A program made the position numbers and the translations under genes. From Paenibacillus ferrarius (GTDB lineage Bacteria > Bacillota > Bacilli > Paenibacillales > NBRC-103111), in the NCBI RefSeq assembly GCF_002027705.1, contig NZ_MBTG01000045.1:248001-312000 (forward strand): 64,000 bases of DNA, read 5' to 3'. Positions 8,417 through 18,154 of this stretch are shown here, piece by piece; the stretch's first letter is position 1, and the number at the start of each line of letters is the position of its first letter. Below the pieces are notes generated by a model, which had not been told where the DNA came from, ran no database searches, and saw only the letters and a program-made list of their open reading frames with translations.

Positions 8417-9444
8417 TATCTTTACTCAAAGAAGTGGGCCGCGGCAAACGCGGAGCAAGAGATCTGACGTATGAAGAAGCTGCCCAAGCTGCGGAGCTCA
8501 TTATTACAGGCGCTGCGACTCAAGCGCAAATGGGCGCTTTTCTCGTCGCTGAACGCATCAAAATGGAATCACCTGATGAGATCAAAGCATTCATTCATGC
8601 GCTGCGCAAACGAACGAAAGCTTATCCGATTCCCGGCAGCATCGACTGCGCCGGACCTTACGATGGACGAACGCGTACGTTCATCGCTACCTTGCCTACC
8701 GCCTTCGTCCTCGCCGCATGCGGTCTTCCTGCCACGCTGCACGGCAGCCCCAGCATGCCGCCCAAATGGGGCATCACGCTGTCGGATGTGCTCGCAGCGC
8801 TAGGCGTTCCAGTGCTTGCCGCTTCACGCGAAGCACTCATATCGGCCGCGGCTCGAACAGGTTTCCTGTTCACGCCCACAGAAAGCTGGTGCCCGCCGCT
8901 TGGCGAGCTGCGCGTGCTGCGTCAGGAACTCGGACTGCGCACCGTGTTCAATACCGCCGAAAAGCTGCTTCGTTTCACCGAAGCCCCCTATATGGCCGTC
9001 GGTGTGTTTCATGGCACTGTGTTCGAGAAGATCACCAATTTATTAATCGAATTAGGCGTTTCACAAGGTATTGTCGTGCAGGGGATGGAAGGCTCGGAAG
9101 ATCTTTCCGTCGACAAACGTACGCGGACTTATCTCATCCAAGATGGTGTCAGTGAATTATTCATTGTCGATCCGGAAATTTACGAATTAATGGTTGAAGT
9201 GCCTGAAGTTGAATGGACAGCTCAGCTGCAAGGCGAAACTGCCCTTGCCGTCCTGCGCGGTGACGCTGAACTTCCTTATTTGAACATGGTGCTGTTGAAT
9301 AGTGCCGTGCGTTTATGGGTTTCCCAAAAAGCCGGTTCCATCGAAGAAGGCATTTATTTGGCCCGCCATGCTATTGAGCAAGGAACAGCTCTGCAGAAAT
9401 ACAACGAGTGGACAGAAGCCATCAAACTGGTCTCCGCCACCTAA
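8413..9444 (+). CDS. TrpD2/YbiB-like protein (anthranilate phosphoribosyltransferase fold)
   Basis: 343 residues with the nucleoside phosphorylase-like fold of TrpD: an N-terminal helical domain (DLTYEEAAQAAELIITGAAT) and the glycosyltransferase family 3 domain. The PRPP-binding GTGGD loop of true TrpD is replaced by GPYDGRTRTF, and no other trp gene is near. This fits the TrpD2 group, of which E. coli YbiB binds nucleic acid and lacks TrpD activity. It is coupled by an ATGA overlap to the ANTAR regulator. That suggests a regulatory or RNA-associated role in nitrate assimilation, which is inference. Strong terminator downstream. Confidence 0.7.
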   Translation: MISLLKEVGRGKRGARDLTYEEAAQAAELIITGAATQAQMGAFLVAERIKMESPDEIKAFIHALRKRTKAYPIPGSIDCAGPYDGRTRTFIATLPTAFVLAACGLPATLHGSPSMPPKWGITLSDVLAALGVPVLAASREALISAAARTGFLFTPTESWCPPLGELRVLRQELGLRTVFNTAEKLLRFTEAPYMAVGVFHGTVFEKITNLLIELGVSQGIVVQGMEGSEDLSVDKRTRTYLIQDGVSELFIVDPEIYELMVEVPEVEWTAQLQGETALAVLRGDAELPYLNMVLLNSAVRLWVSQKAGSIEEGIYLARHAIEQGTALQKYNEWTEAIKLVSAT

Positions 9445-9463
9445 TCAACAAAGCCTTACTGCT

Positions 9464-9507
9464 GCCCTTTACTAGGAATCCTTTGGAATTCCTAGTAAAG
9501 GGCTTTT
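9464..9507 (+). terminator. Intrinsic terminator after the ANTAR/TrpD2-like operon
   Basis: A long inverted repeat with arms GCCCTTTACTAGGAAT and ATTCCTAGTAAAGGGC is separated by a short loop and followed by TTTT. It starts 20 nt after the stop codon. Confidence 0.85.
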
Positions 9508-9661
9508 CGCGACTGAGACTACCTTTTTGGCAGGCTCGAGCACGACTCGCTGCCTCCCCCTCTGAGCCGACTTTTATGGACTATCACCTTTTGAGAAGGA
9601 AATTTGTCCAAATGTGTCGAACTGTGTCCGGTAACTGTCTTAGTAGGGAAGTGACTTTCAT

Positions 9662-12049
9662 ATGTCAACAACTCACCTGTTGTTAACGATCATCATTTAT
9701 CTTCTACCCGCCATCTATTTCTTCTACTCGTCCATAGAGATTTATCTTCGCAATCGGAAAAGCAAAGTGAATCAGTCTGCCGCCTTATTGGTTGCCTGCT
9801 TTGCCGTATTATGCCTGGCACAATTAGTACTGAATTTGGCCCCACCTGCTTTTTCCCCATTTTTTTATCAAACGATCTTTTTTCCCGTTATTTTGATTTC
9901 TACCGGCTTGGGGATGAAGTTCTATTTCAACCTTAGCAAGTTTGGACAAAGACTTTCTTTAACGGCCAGAATTATTATTTATTGCTTGCCCTTTTGTCTA
10001 TTCGCGCCTTTATCTATCTGTACGCCATATCTCGTCAGTGGCTATGTGTTGGATAGCTTATGGATCAAACCCATCCTCGGCTCTTTTTTTCCTTACTTGA
10101 TGATGATTTTTGTTTTTATGTATTCACTTGTTGAGAACCTTTTACTTATAAGGATGATTCGCTCCACTTCTGGCGGTCATAAACGCAAATATGTCATGCT
10201 GATGATCTCCAGCTTCATTACTCTCTTATGGGGGTTTGTGATGTTTATCCTCAGCAATCTGTTCCCTCCATACATCGCCATGCCGGAACTGTCTATACAT
10301 TCCGTTATTTTCTACGTGATTGCAGTCCGGACGATTGTCAAAAGGTACGATATGCTTCCCAATGAATCTCGCAAATATGAGATGCTGTTTGAACTCGTTC
10401 CTTTCGGGGTCGCCCTTCTTGATAAAGACGCGAATATTGTAGAAATCAACGCAGCTGGACGACAAATTCTAACTCCCCCTGACGATGATGGTTCCCATAA
10501 AGCGTATTCCTTTCTAGACGCGTATCCCAAAGAGATGCATGCCCAACTTCTAGATTCCTATCGCAAGCAGTTTGATGCCAGGCAATCCTTGCATAACTTT
10601 GAAGTCACGAAAATCTCCTTTCGGAATCATCTCCCTATCTCCTTTATGGTGGATACCGAATTTTTGGAAATCGGCGATGAAACATTTGTTTATATGATTT
10701 TGCGGGATATCACAGCGCACAAGGAAGCCGAACAACGCATCTCCTTCCTCGCTTATCATGACGCTTTAACAGGTCTTCCCAATCGAAACCTGTTCCAGCA
10801 GCGTGTCAACGAATCTCTGTTGCAAGCACAGGAAGAACAGCAACTGCTTGCCGTTATGCTACTCGATCTAGATCGATTCAAAATTGTAAATGATAGCTTG
10901 GGGCATCAAGTCGGAGATCGTTTATTGCAATTCGTCGCAGGACTTCTGTCCAAGCCGTTCTACGAAGGCAGCACGGTTGCGAGAATCGGAGGGGATGAAT
11001 TCCTTATTCTACTTCCCAATCTGCCTGACAAGCAGCTCGGAGTCCAGATCGGCAGCGAGTTGATCGCACGGTTCCAACAATCCTCCTATACGGAAGAAGG
11101 ACTTGAGCTAAACGTGACTGCCAGTCTAGGCATCAGCTTCTTTCCTGATGATGGCGAGGATGTCTATTCCTTGATCAAAAGCGCCGACATCTCCATGTAT
11201 CGAGCAAAAGAACAAGGCCGCAATCAAATGGAAGCTTACCAACCCTCTATGAGCCATAAGGCTCACGAACGCCTGAAGCTTGAGCGCAACCTGCGCAAAG
11301 CGATTGAACGTGAAGAGTTGGTTCTGTATTACCAGCCGCAAATTGATCTGATCAATGGCCGCGTCTGCGGGATAGAAGCGCTCGTGCGGTGGAATTCTCC
11401 CGAACAAGGAATTATTCCACCGCAGCAATTCATTCCCTTCGCAGAAGAGTGCGGGCTCATTGTCCCCCTTAGCAACTGGGTTCTGCGAAATGCCTGCTTG
11501 CAAAGCAAACGTTGGCAGGAGGAGGGATTGCCCGCACTGCAAGTGGCTGTTAACATATCTACGCTCCAATTTCATCAAAACCATTTCGCTGGCAACGTGC
11601 AAGCCATACTTGAGGAAACCGGTCTTGACCCCAAGTATCTTTGCTTGGAAATTACAGAAAGCGTTGCTGTTCAGAACCAAGAGCAGGCGATTGCTCTTCT
11701 GGAACGTCTAACAACACTTGGGATCTCCATTGCCATTGATGATTTTGGAACAGGCTACTCCTCCTTATCCCTGCTGAATAAATTGCCCGTCCATCAGATC
11801 AAGATTGATAAATCGTTCATCGGCGATAAATCACCACAAGGCGCCCAGATCGCCAAAAGCATTATATCCTTGTCACGCAGCCTGAATATGAATGTGCTCG
11901 CAGAAGGCGTAGAGACGCAAGAACAATACAACTTCTTAATGGAGCATCAGTGCGACAGCATTCAAGGATATCTGATCTCACATCCCATTAGTGCTTCGGA
12001 ATTCGAAATCTGGCTGCGCGCTAGAATAGAATCCGGCGAACATCAATGA
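9662..12049 (+). CDS. Membrane-bound PAS-GGDEF-EAL cyclic-di-GMP enzyme
   Basis: 795 residues. Seven hydrophobic segments span roughly residues 5-225, similar to the 7TM sensor modules of Gram-positive histidine kinases. A PAS domain follows (about 245-355), then a diguanylate cyclase domain with an intact GGDEF near 443 and a phosphodiesterase domain with EAL (CGIEALVRW, near 570), IDDFGTGYSSLS and KIDKSFI. No RxxD inhibitory site is seen before GGDEF. Both catalytic signatures are intact, so the direction of activity cannot be decided from sequence. The start is ATG 9662 with a modest AGGGAAGTG site. It is a single-gene unit between two terminators. Confidence 0.9.
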   Translation: MSTTHLLLTIIIYLLPAIYFFYSSIEIYLRNRKSKVNQSAALLVACFAVLCLAQLVLNLAPPAFSPFFYQTIFFPVILISTGLGMKFYFNLSKFGQRLSLTARIIIYCLPFCLFAPLSICTPYLVSGYVLDSLWIKPILGSFFPYLMMIFVFMYSLVENLLLIRMIRSTSGGHKRKYVMLMISSFITLLWGFVMFILSNLFPPYIAMPELSIHSVIFYVIAVRTIVKRYDMLPNESRKYEMLFELVPFGVALLDKDANIVEINAAGRQILTPPDDDGSHKAYSFLDAYPKEMHAQLLDSYRKQFDARQSLHNFEVTKISFRNHLPISFMVDTEFLEIGDETFVYMILRDITAHKEAEQRISFLAYHDALTGLPNRNLFQQRVNESLLQAQEEQQLLAVMLLDLDRFKIVNDSLGHQVGDRLLQFVAGLLSKPFYEGSTVARIGGDEFLILLPNLPDKQLGVQIGSELIARFQQSSYTEEGLELNVTASLGISFFPDDGEDVYSLIKSADISMYRAKEQGRNQMEAYQPSMSHKAHERLKLERNLRKAIEREELVLYYQPQIDLINGRVCGIEALVRWNSPEQGIIPPQQFIPFAEECGLIVPLSNWVLRNACLQSKRWQEEGLPALQVAVNISTLQFHQNHFAGNVQAILEETGLDPKYLCLEITESVAVQNQEQAIALLERLTTLGISIAIDDFGTGYSSLSLLNKLPVHQIKIDKSFIGDKSPQGAQIAKSIISLSRSLNMNVLAEGVETQEQYNFLMEHQCDSIQGYLISHPISASEFEIWLRARIESGEHQ

Positions 12050-12055
12050 CCCCAA

Positions 12056-12104
12056 AAAAACCAACCTCCAACATCACGATAATCGTGGTGCTGAAGGTTG
12101 GTTT
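12056..12104. terminator. Bidirectional terminator between the GGDEF-EAL gene and yclQ
   Basis: Arms AAAACCAACCT and AGGTTGGTTT, with an inner CACGAT/ATCGTG stem, serve the convergent genes on both strands. The A tract on the left and T tract on the right give U runs in both directions. Confidence 0.8.
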
Positions 12105-12131
12105 AAGCTTTAGTAAAAGCATTGCTGCTAG

Positions 12132-13130
12132 TTATTTCACTGAATCCGCGACCTGCTTCACCATACCCTCAACGGAGATTAGACCGCCGCCCGAGAGATA
12201 CCAGTAGTTCGCATCCAGATAGATGATATTGCCATTTTTGAAGGCATTCGTCTTTTTGACAAGTTCATTTTCAATGATTTGCTTGCCTGTCGATTTGCCG
12301 TCAACAACTTTACCGCGGTCAACCACGAAGAGATAATCGGGATTTTTCTCCAAAATGTACTCATTGGAAATATTTTGGCCGTGTGTCGATACTTCAATTT
12401 TGCTATCTGCTTGTTTGAAGCCAAACACGTCATGGATGATGCCAAAGCGTGAGCCTGCGCCATATGCGCTAAGCGCTGTATCTTGAACAAGGACGATCAG
12501 CGCATTTTTACCGCTTGCCGATGCTTTAGTTTGAAGTTGTTTAGCGGCTGTTTCAATTTTAGCAACTTCCTCCGTTGCCACTGCTTCTTTGCTGAAAATT
12601 TTGCCTAAGGTTAACGCATTTTCTTTGAATGAATCCATGTATTTCGCGTTATCCACACCCATAAAGATGGTTGGCGCGATTTTGCTTAGCTCCGCGTAGG
12701 CTTTCTCTGCACGACCAGAGATAATGATAAGATCCGCTTTGCTGGCATTGATTTTCTCAAAATCCGGCTCGAACAGCGTACCTGCATTAATGTATTTGGC
12801 ATCTTTGTATTTACTCAGATAAGAAGGCAAGTTCGCTTGCGGAACGCCGGCCACCTCAACGCCCAAACGATCCAAGGAATCCAATACCCCATAATCGAAT
12901 ACGAAAACCTTCTTCGGATTCGTTTTCACTTTCGTTTCACCTAACTTATGCTTGACGGTAATCTCTGTCGGCGCTGCAGGCGTTGCCGCAGCCGTCGCTG
13001 CGTTGGTTGCTTGCGGACTCGCTGCCGCAGGCTTCGCAGTTTCTTTATTCGCTTGGTTTCCGCTGCCGCAAGCCGCAACGAAAACCGCGATGATCAATGT
13101 TAGTAGGAGAATGGATAATTTCTTGCTCAT
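12132..13130 (-). CDS. yclQ: Siderophore-binding lipoprotein, YclQ (petrobactin) type
   Basis: 332 residues. A lipoprotein signal peptide ends in the lipobox VAAC near residue 21, followed by a Ala/Thr-rich linker and a periplasmic-binding fold of the FecB/FepB class (VFVFDYGVLDSLDRLGVEVAG; YINAGTLFEPDFEKI; ADLIIISGRAEKAYAEL). It is the extracellular binding protein of the ABC importer encoded just upstream. Gene order permease-permease-ATPase-binding protein matches B. subtilis yclNOPQ, the petrobactin system. Ligand identity is inferred from order and similarity. Confidence 0.85.
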   Translation of the reverse strand: MSKKLSILLLTLIIAVFVAACGSGNQANKETAKPAAASPQATNAATAAATPAAPTEITVKHKLGETKVKTNPKKVFVFDYGVLDSLDRLGVEVAGVPQANLPSYLSKYKDAKYINAGTLFEPDFEKINASKADLIIISGRAEKAYAELSKIAPTIFMGVDNAKYMDSFKENALTLGKIFSKEAVATEEVAKIETAAKQLQTKASASGKNALIVLVQDTALSAYGAGSRFGIIHDVFGFKQADSKIEVSTHGQNISNEYILEKNPDYLFVVDRGKVVDGKSTGKQIIENELVKKTNAFKNGNIIYLDANYWYLSGGGLISVEGMVKQVADSVK

Positions 13131-13157
13131 GACTAGACACCTCTTCTATTATCTTTG

Positions 13158-13916
13158 TTAGGTAAAATACACGCATATCTTATTTCCGTTAATCTCATGA
13201 ATCGCAATGTCCATGTCATATATCTCATGAAGGACCGCTGAATCAATCATCTCGTCCGTAGGACCTTCTTTCACCACTTTGCCCTGCTTAAAAGCGACGA
13301 TGTAATCAGAATAGCAGGATGCGAAATTGATATCATGAATCACGATCACGATGGTTTTGCCTAATTCGTCTGCCAGTCGTCGCAGCACCTTCATAATTTG
13401 TACAGAATGCTTCATATCCAAATTATTGAGCGGCTCGTCCAGCAGTATGTACTCGGTATTTTGCGCGATGACCATCGCTATATAGGCCCGTTGGTTCTGG
13501 CCTCCGCTCAGCTGGTCCAAGTATTTGTGCTGCATGTCTTCAAGCTCCATATACCGAATCGCTTCGTCCACGAACTGCCAATCTTCTTTGGTCAGCTTGC
13601 CCTGCGAATAAGGGAATCGCCCGAAGCTTACCAAATCACGCACGGTCAGACGCACTTGGATGTGGTTGGATTGCTTGAGAATCGCTATTTTCTTGGCTAA
13701 CTCCTGGCTTTTGGCTTTGGTGACATCCTCACCGTCGATAAGAATTTCACCGCTGTCTATCGAAAGCAGTCGGCTTATCATCGAAATGAGGGTGCTTTTG
13801 CCAGCGCCATTGGGTCCAATAAAAGAGGTAACTTTTCCTTTGCCGATTCGAATGGATACATCGTCCACAACGGGGTTGTTTCCGTAGGACTTCGATACAT
13901 GTCTGACTTCAATCAT
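13158..13916 (-). CDS. yclP: Siderophore ABC transporter ATPase, YclP type
   Basis: 252 residues with Walker A GPNGAGKST, the Q-loop (ILKQSNHIQVR), ABC signature LSGGQNQRA, Walker B YILLDEPLNNLD and the H-loop in VIVIHDINFA. It powers ferric-siderophore import with the two permeases upstream. Its start overlaps the yclO stop by 4 nt. It belongs to the FecE-like subfamily. Confidence 0.92.
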   Translation of the reverse strand: MIEVRHVSKSYGNNPVVDDVSIRIGKGKVTSFIGPNGAGKSTLISMISRLLSIDSGEILIDGEDVTKAKSQELAKKIAILKQSNHIQVRLTVRDLVSFGRFPYSQGKLTKEDWQFVDEAIRYMELEDMQHKYLDQLSGGQNQRAYIAMVIAQNTEYILLDEPLNNLDMKHSVQIMKVLRRLADELGKTIVIVIHDINFASCYSDYIVAFKQGKVVKEGPTDEMIDSAVLHEIYDMDIAIHEINGNKICVYFT

Positions 13917-14860
13917 GACTTATTCTCCCTTAACAGCAGGTATAAGAAGTATACGCCCCCGGCGAAATTGATAATGACCGCAAGTGGTGTAGAAAAGCTG
14001 AATATGCGTTCCATAATCAACTGACCACCCACTAACGCAATCATACAAATCAAAATCGAGCCAGGTATCAGATAACGGTGCCGATACGTCTTCATAAACT
14101 GGTAAGTGAGGTTAGCCACAAGCAAACCTAGAAAGGTGACCGGGCCGACCAATGCCGTCGCTATGGAAACCAGAACAGAGATAATAATAAGCAGCCGTTT
14201 CACGACATATTCGTAAGGAACCCCAAGATTAATCGCATGCTCTCTACCTAAAGAAATGACATCCAGATACTTCATAAATTTCAGGCTGTACAGCACAACG
14301 ATGACGCTCGAGATAGCCGATATCAGCAATAATTTACTATTCACGGTATTGAAGCTGGCAAAAGAACGCCCTTGTAGAACTGAGAATTCATTAGGATCAA
14401 TCAGCACTTCCATGAAGGTCGTAAAGCTGCCGAAAAAAGTACCCAGAATGATGCCAAACAGCAGCAAAAAATATAAATTCCGGCCTTCCCTTTTGAACAA
14501 CAATTTAAACAGCACCAGAGAGAAAAGCGTCATCAGGCCAACCGTGATCGCAAAATTGAGATTCCCATTCGCCGAAAGCGCGCTCTTCGAGCCCAACAGG
14601 AAAATAACTGTGGTCTGTATAAGCATATACAAAGCATCTAAACCAATAATACTTGGGGTTAGAATACGATTATTCGTAATCGTCTGAAATAGAATCGTCG
14701 AGTAGGCAATCGCTGTACCTGTCAAGACAATACTCATCACTTTGATGCCTCTTCTGGGGAGGACATAATCCCAATTGCCGCCCGCATGCAGGGTCAAAAA
14801 GGCAGCAATGACGCCTACAGCTAGGATGGCGAGCAGGCTCAATTTCAATCTAAACGTCAT
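13913..14860 (-). CDS. yclO: Siderophore ABC transporter permease, YclO type
   Basis: 315 residues, strongly hydrophobic, with about nine membrane helices of the FecCD family and the loop GREHAINLGVPYEYVVKRLL that contacts the ATPase. It pairs with YclN as the inner permease heterodimer. It overlaps yclN by 11 nt and yclP by 4 nt, so translation is probably coupled. Confidence 0.9.
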   Translation of the reverse strand: MTFRLKLSLLAILAVGVIAAFLTLHAGGNWDYVLPRRGIKVMSIVLTGTAIAYSTILFQTITNNRILTPSIIGLDALYMLIQTTVIFLLGSKSALSANGNLNFAITVGLMTLFSLVLFKLLFKREGRNLYFLLLFGIILGTFFGSFTTFMEVLIDPNEFSVLQGRSFASFNTVNSKLLLISAISSVIVVLYSLKFMKYLDVISLGREHAINLGVPYEYVVKRLLIIISVLVSIATALVGPVTFLGLLVANLTYQFMKTYRHRYLIPGSILICMIALVGGQLIMERIFSFSTPLAVIINFAGGVYFLYLLLRENKS

Positions 14861-15803
14861 AAGCCTTTCTCCTCATCAGCAAATAAATGAACATTCCGCT
14901 TCCGATGACTCCCACCGTTAATCCAATCGGAATTTCGTAAGGATAAATTAGAATACGACCCAGAATGTCGCAGAACAAGACGAACACCGCTCCCAGAAGC
15001 GCCGTATGGGGGGCAATCTTTTTCAAATGATCGCCTTGATAAATGGAAACGATGTTCGGGATGACCAAGCCCAGAAAAGGGATGATCCCAACGCTTAAAA
15101 TATTCACCGATGCGACAACCGCAACGATGACGAGACCCATATTAACAACAAGTCGATAGTTCAATCCCAAATTAGCGGCAAAATCTTCCCCCATACCGGC
15201 TATCGTAAAACGATTCGCATATAGGTAAGCAATGACCAGCATCGGAATGCTGATATACAGCAGCTCGTAACGTCCCTTCATGACCGTTGCAAAATTGCCC
15301 TGCAGCCAGGAGGAGATATTCTGGATCAAGTTGAATTTATAAGCAAAAAAGGTGGAAATGGACGTCACGACGCTCCCGAACATTAAGCCAACCAGCGGAA
15401 TATAGATGGTATCCCGAAAGCGTATGCGGTCCAAAATCTTCATAAAGAGATAGGTTCCGGCAAGCGTAAAAACGAAAGCAACTGCGATTTTTTGAAGCGG
15501 CGTCGCCTCTGCAAACAACAGCATCGCAACGAGTATCCCCAATCTGGCGCAGTCCATCGTGCCCGCCGTTGTGGGCGATACGAACTTGTTGCGGGTAAGC
15601 TGCTGCATCAATAGACCAATGACGCTCATACTAACGCCGGCGATGACGATACTAATCAAGCGCGGGATACGGCTGACCAGCAAGATATGGGCCTGATCTT
15701 CTGTTAAATGAAACAAATCAAAGGGTGTAATGCCCTTAACCCCGATAAAAATCGAAGTGATGGATAACACGATGAGGGCAAGCACTAAATATCTTATTTT
15801 CAT
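14850..15803 (-). CDS. yclN: Siderophore ABC transporter permease, YclN type
   Basis: 317 residues of the FecCD permease family, with hydrophobic segments throughout and the ATPase-contacting loop (GMGEDFAANLGLNYRLVVN). It is the first transporter gene of the operon, 34 nt after the nitroreductase gene on the same strand, so both probably share the Fur-controlled promoter upstream of that gene. Confidence 0.9.
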   Translation of the reverse strand: MKIRYLVLALIVLSITSIFIGVKGITPFDLFHLTEDQAHILLVSRIPRLISIVIAGVSMSVIGLLMQQLTRNKFVSPTTAGTMDCARLGILVAMLLFAEATPLQKIAVAFVFTLAGTYLFMKILDRIRFRDTIYIPLVGLMFGSVVTSISTFFAYKFNLIQNISSWLQGNFATVMKGRYELLYISIPMLVIAYLYANRFTIAGMGEDFAANLGLNYRLVVNMGLVIVAVVASVNILSVGIIPFLGLVIPNIVSIYQGDHLKKIAPHTALLGAVFVLFCDILGRILIYPYEIPIGLTVGVIGSGMFIYLLMRRKAYDV

Positions 15804-15837
15804 AGCAGATCCTAACGTACCAAATTGTATTCACGCT

Positions 15838-16398
15838 CTATTCCATGACCGTCAAGCGTTCGCTGGCCGGTATACGTTGTTGTGGAGAAGGGACTTTACC
15901 AGGATATCCAACGTGCAAGCTGCCGATTATTCTCTCGTCCGACTTCACCCCGAAGGCTTCACGGAACGACGCCAATTGCAGCAGTGGATACGTTTCCCAC
16001 ACCATACCGATGCCCTGCTCCCAAGCAAGCAATCCGAAATTGTGAATCAAACAGCTTGCCGACGCATAATCTTCCTCCGCAATGGCCGGATTGTCATTCA
16101 CCTGCAAAACAACCGCGAGGAACATCGGCACCGACATGAATTTATCATATAGTTTTTGACCGATTTCCTGCGCCTTCGCAGGATCTGACTCCTTGGCCGC
16201 TCTGAACTCGCGCACGATATCCGCTAATTTGCAGCGGCCTTCGCCCTGAATAATGACGAAACGCCAAGGCTGTGTCATCCGGTGATTGGGTACCCAAACA
16301 GCGGTATCCAGCAGCTCCGAAATAAGCTCAACAGAAACAGGTTTATCTTCAAATTGATGAACGGAACGCCGTTCTTTGATAAGTTTAGTTAATTCCAT
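15838..16398 (-). CDS. FMN-dependent nitroreductase family protein
   Basis: 186 residues with the nitroreductase fold: N-terminal RRSVHQFEDKPV (FMN phosphate contacts), the WVPNHRMTQPWRFVII segment and the C-terminal GSLHVGYPGKVPSPQQR. Such enzymes use NAD(P)H to reduce nitro compounds, quinones or flavins. As first gene of a Fur-boxed siderophore operon it may help reduce or release iron from the imported chelate, but that is inference from context. It starts at ATG 16398 with a GGGGGG ribosome site. Confidence 0.8.
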   Translation of the reverse strand: MELTKLIKERRSVHQFEDKPVSVELISELLDTAVWVPNHRMTQPWRFVIIQGEGRCKLADIVREFRAAKESDPAKAQEIGQKLYDKFMSVPMFLAVVLQVNDNPAIAEEDYASASCLIHNFGLLAWEQGIGMVWETYPLLQLASFREAFGVKSDERIIGSLHVGYPGKVPSPQQRIPASERLTVME

Positions 16399-16434
16399 AT
16401 GTCCCCCCGTCTAGTCATCTGGACTCCCTGAAAT

Positions 16435-16449
16435 TGAGAATCGTTATCA
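16435..16449 (-). promoter_or_regulatory. Fur box upstream of the nitroreductase-yclNOPQ operon
   Basis: TGAGAATCGTTATCA matches the 7-1-7 Fur consensus TGATAATnATTATCA at 12 of 14 positions. It lies 37 nt before the nitroreductase start, so the operon should be repressed by iron. Confidence 0.75.
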
Positions 16450-16525
16450 ACGTTTCTTATTTTGGCATGATTGTTACCTAACGTGAATGGACTTTCCTGT
16501 AATTCGGATGGACTTTTTGTCATCA

Positions 16526-18106
16526 TCATGATTTGGACAATAAATGGTACACCGTTTCATCAATCAAGCTGTCATGCATGGTCGCGTTGTACATGAGCAG
16601 ACCATGATGACGAATCAGCAAAATATGCTGCCGCTCACGGCTGTGCGCCTGTTTGAGCCGCCGCCAAGAGGCTTCTAGCTGGAGACAATAATCATTGGAC
16701 AGCGTTGTCGAGACGAAGAACACCACGTTGTCACAATCCATCGAAGCCACCTCGGGAAGCGTGTAGGTATCCAAAAAGGATACCTGCTCTACTGGCTTAG
16801 GCGGCGTTATTTTAAGCTCATCATAAAATAAATCCTTGATTTTCTTGCGCGTTAAACCGTATACCCGATAATGCTGTTCCTGAGCACTGACGAGCAGGAA
16901 GGGCTTCCCGCCAAGACGTTCTCGAATGTGTTCGCGGGCATTATCCACTTTCATGTCAAAGTAGGTCAGCCAGCGCTGGGCAACACTTGATAGACCCACT
17001 AACCCGCTGATTTTGAGCAATGTCTCCTTCCAGGTGAAGTCATGCCAGCGAATGATGACGACTTGCGCAATATCGGCAAGTGTTTCTTGCAGTTCATCAG
17101 GAATCGGCCCGCTTATAATGATGTTCGGATGGCTGTTCCGGATTTGTTCGATGTACGGCGTAAGATCTGACTCCAGCCACCAATCCTTGTGCAGACTTAC
17201 CTTCGGCGTTAACCCCAGCACAGCCAAATCCCCATGAAAAATAGCACAAAGATTAGCAATGCGAATTTGTGCATTTTTCAAATAATCGGAAGGGGATAGA
17301 CCCATATGCTTTTTGAAAAGTCTGCTGAAATAAAGCTCGTCGGCATAGCCAACGGTGTGAGCAACTTCCGTTATGGAGAAAGCGGAGCTTCCCAGAAGGC
17401 TGAGCGAGCGATTCAGACGAATCGTCGTCACAAATTTATGCGGGCTTAAGCCTGTAACCCCTCGAAATGCTTGATAAAACTTGCGGCTCGAGCCTGACAA
17501 GCGGGCCATTTCTTCCATATCGATCGTTTGGTTATAATGCTCCAAAATATATTGCTTGGCCTGCTCCACATACTCCACAAGTTCATCATCTACTTGCCTT
17601 GGACTTTGCAGGAAGGTCGTGAAGGCGGAAGATATACGGTAGAGATAGGACTGCAGTTGATAAAATAAAGCCGTATCCGGCTGGCCGCAATCGCTAAGGA
17701 AATCGGGTATCCAATTGGAAATGTGCGGCATCCGAAAACTGTGCAGCTGCAGCTCACGCTGATTCAAGAAGTCACTCACTCCCCCAGTTCCGCTAACGAC
17801 AGCAGCAGAAGTCTGGCCGTTCAGAATTTGGAAGCGGATCCAGATCACACGAGCACGATGATTTTCACTATTTTTCAGCGTACATCGGCAATTGGGTGGA
17901 ACAAAAAACAGCTCACCGGTCAGCACTTTATGCGTACGTCGGTGTTTATTATCCTCCAAGGTTACTCTTAGAAGTTCATCTATCACATAACCAAACGCAT
18001 AATGCGGTTGGCTGACATGTTCAATTGTCGATTGACTCTCAATCGTTAACTCATCTGTCCCCAAATAATGGAGGGCGCGCGCTTGCGATGATAAGGTTAC
18101 TGACAT
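16526..18106 (-). CDS. AraC-family regulator with C-terminal siderophore-binding-like domain (Btr-like)
   Basis: 526 residues. An N-terminal cupin-like part (about 1-150) precedes an AraC-type double helix-turn-helix (about 185-285; MEEMARLSGSSRKFYQAFRG and ITEVAHTVGYADELYFSRLF). The C-terminal part (about 290-520) resembles a FecB-type binding protein (VLGLTPKVSLHKDWW, IRNSHPNIIISGPI). This layout matches B. subtilis Btr, which senses a ferric siderophore and activates its uptake genes. It sits upstream of the yclNOPQ-type operon and has its own Fur box at 18155. The cognate ligand is not knowable here. Confidence 0.85.
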   Translation of the reverse strand: MSVTLSSQARALHYLGTDELTIESQSTIEHVSQPHYAFGYVIDELLRVTLEDNKHRRTHKVLTGELFFVPPNCRCTLKNSENHRARVIWIRFQILNGQTSAAVVSGTGGVSDFLNQRELQLHSFRMPHISNWIPDFLSDCGQPDTALFYQLQSYLYRISSAFTTFLQSPRQVDDELVEYVEQAKQYILEHYNQTIDMEEMARLSGSSRKFYQAFRGVTGLSPHKFVTTIRLNRSLSLLGSSAFSITEVAHTVGYADELYFSRLFKKHMGLSPSDYLKNAQIRIANLCAIFHGDLAVLGLTPKVSLHKDWWLESDLTPYIEQIRNSHPNIIISGPIPDELQETLADIAQVVIIRWHDFTWKETLLKISGLVGLSSVAQRWLTYFDMKVDNAREHIRERLGGKPFLLVSAQEQHYRVYGLTRKKIKDLFYDELKITPPKPVEQVSFLDTYTLPEVASMDCDNVVFFVSTTLSNDYCLQLEASWRRLKQAHSRERQHILLIRHHGLLMYNATMHDSLIDETVYHLLSKS

Positions 18107-18154
18107 TTACGACCACATCCTTGTCACCGTTATAACTACTCTTCTCATCATATT

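Noticed and set aside
8413..9444. True TrpD of tryptophan synthesis
   Set aside because: The PRPP-binding GTGGD motif is missing and no other trp gene is nearby.
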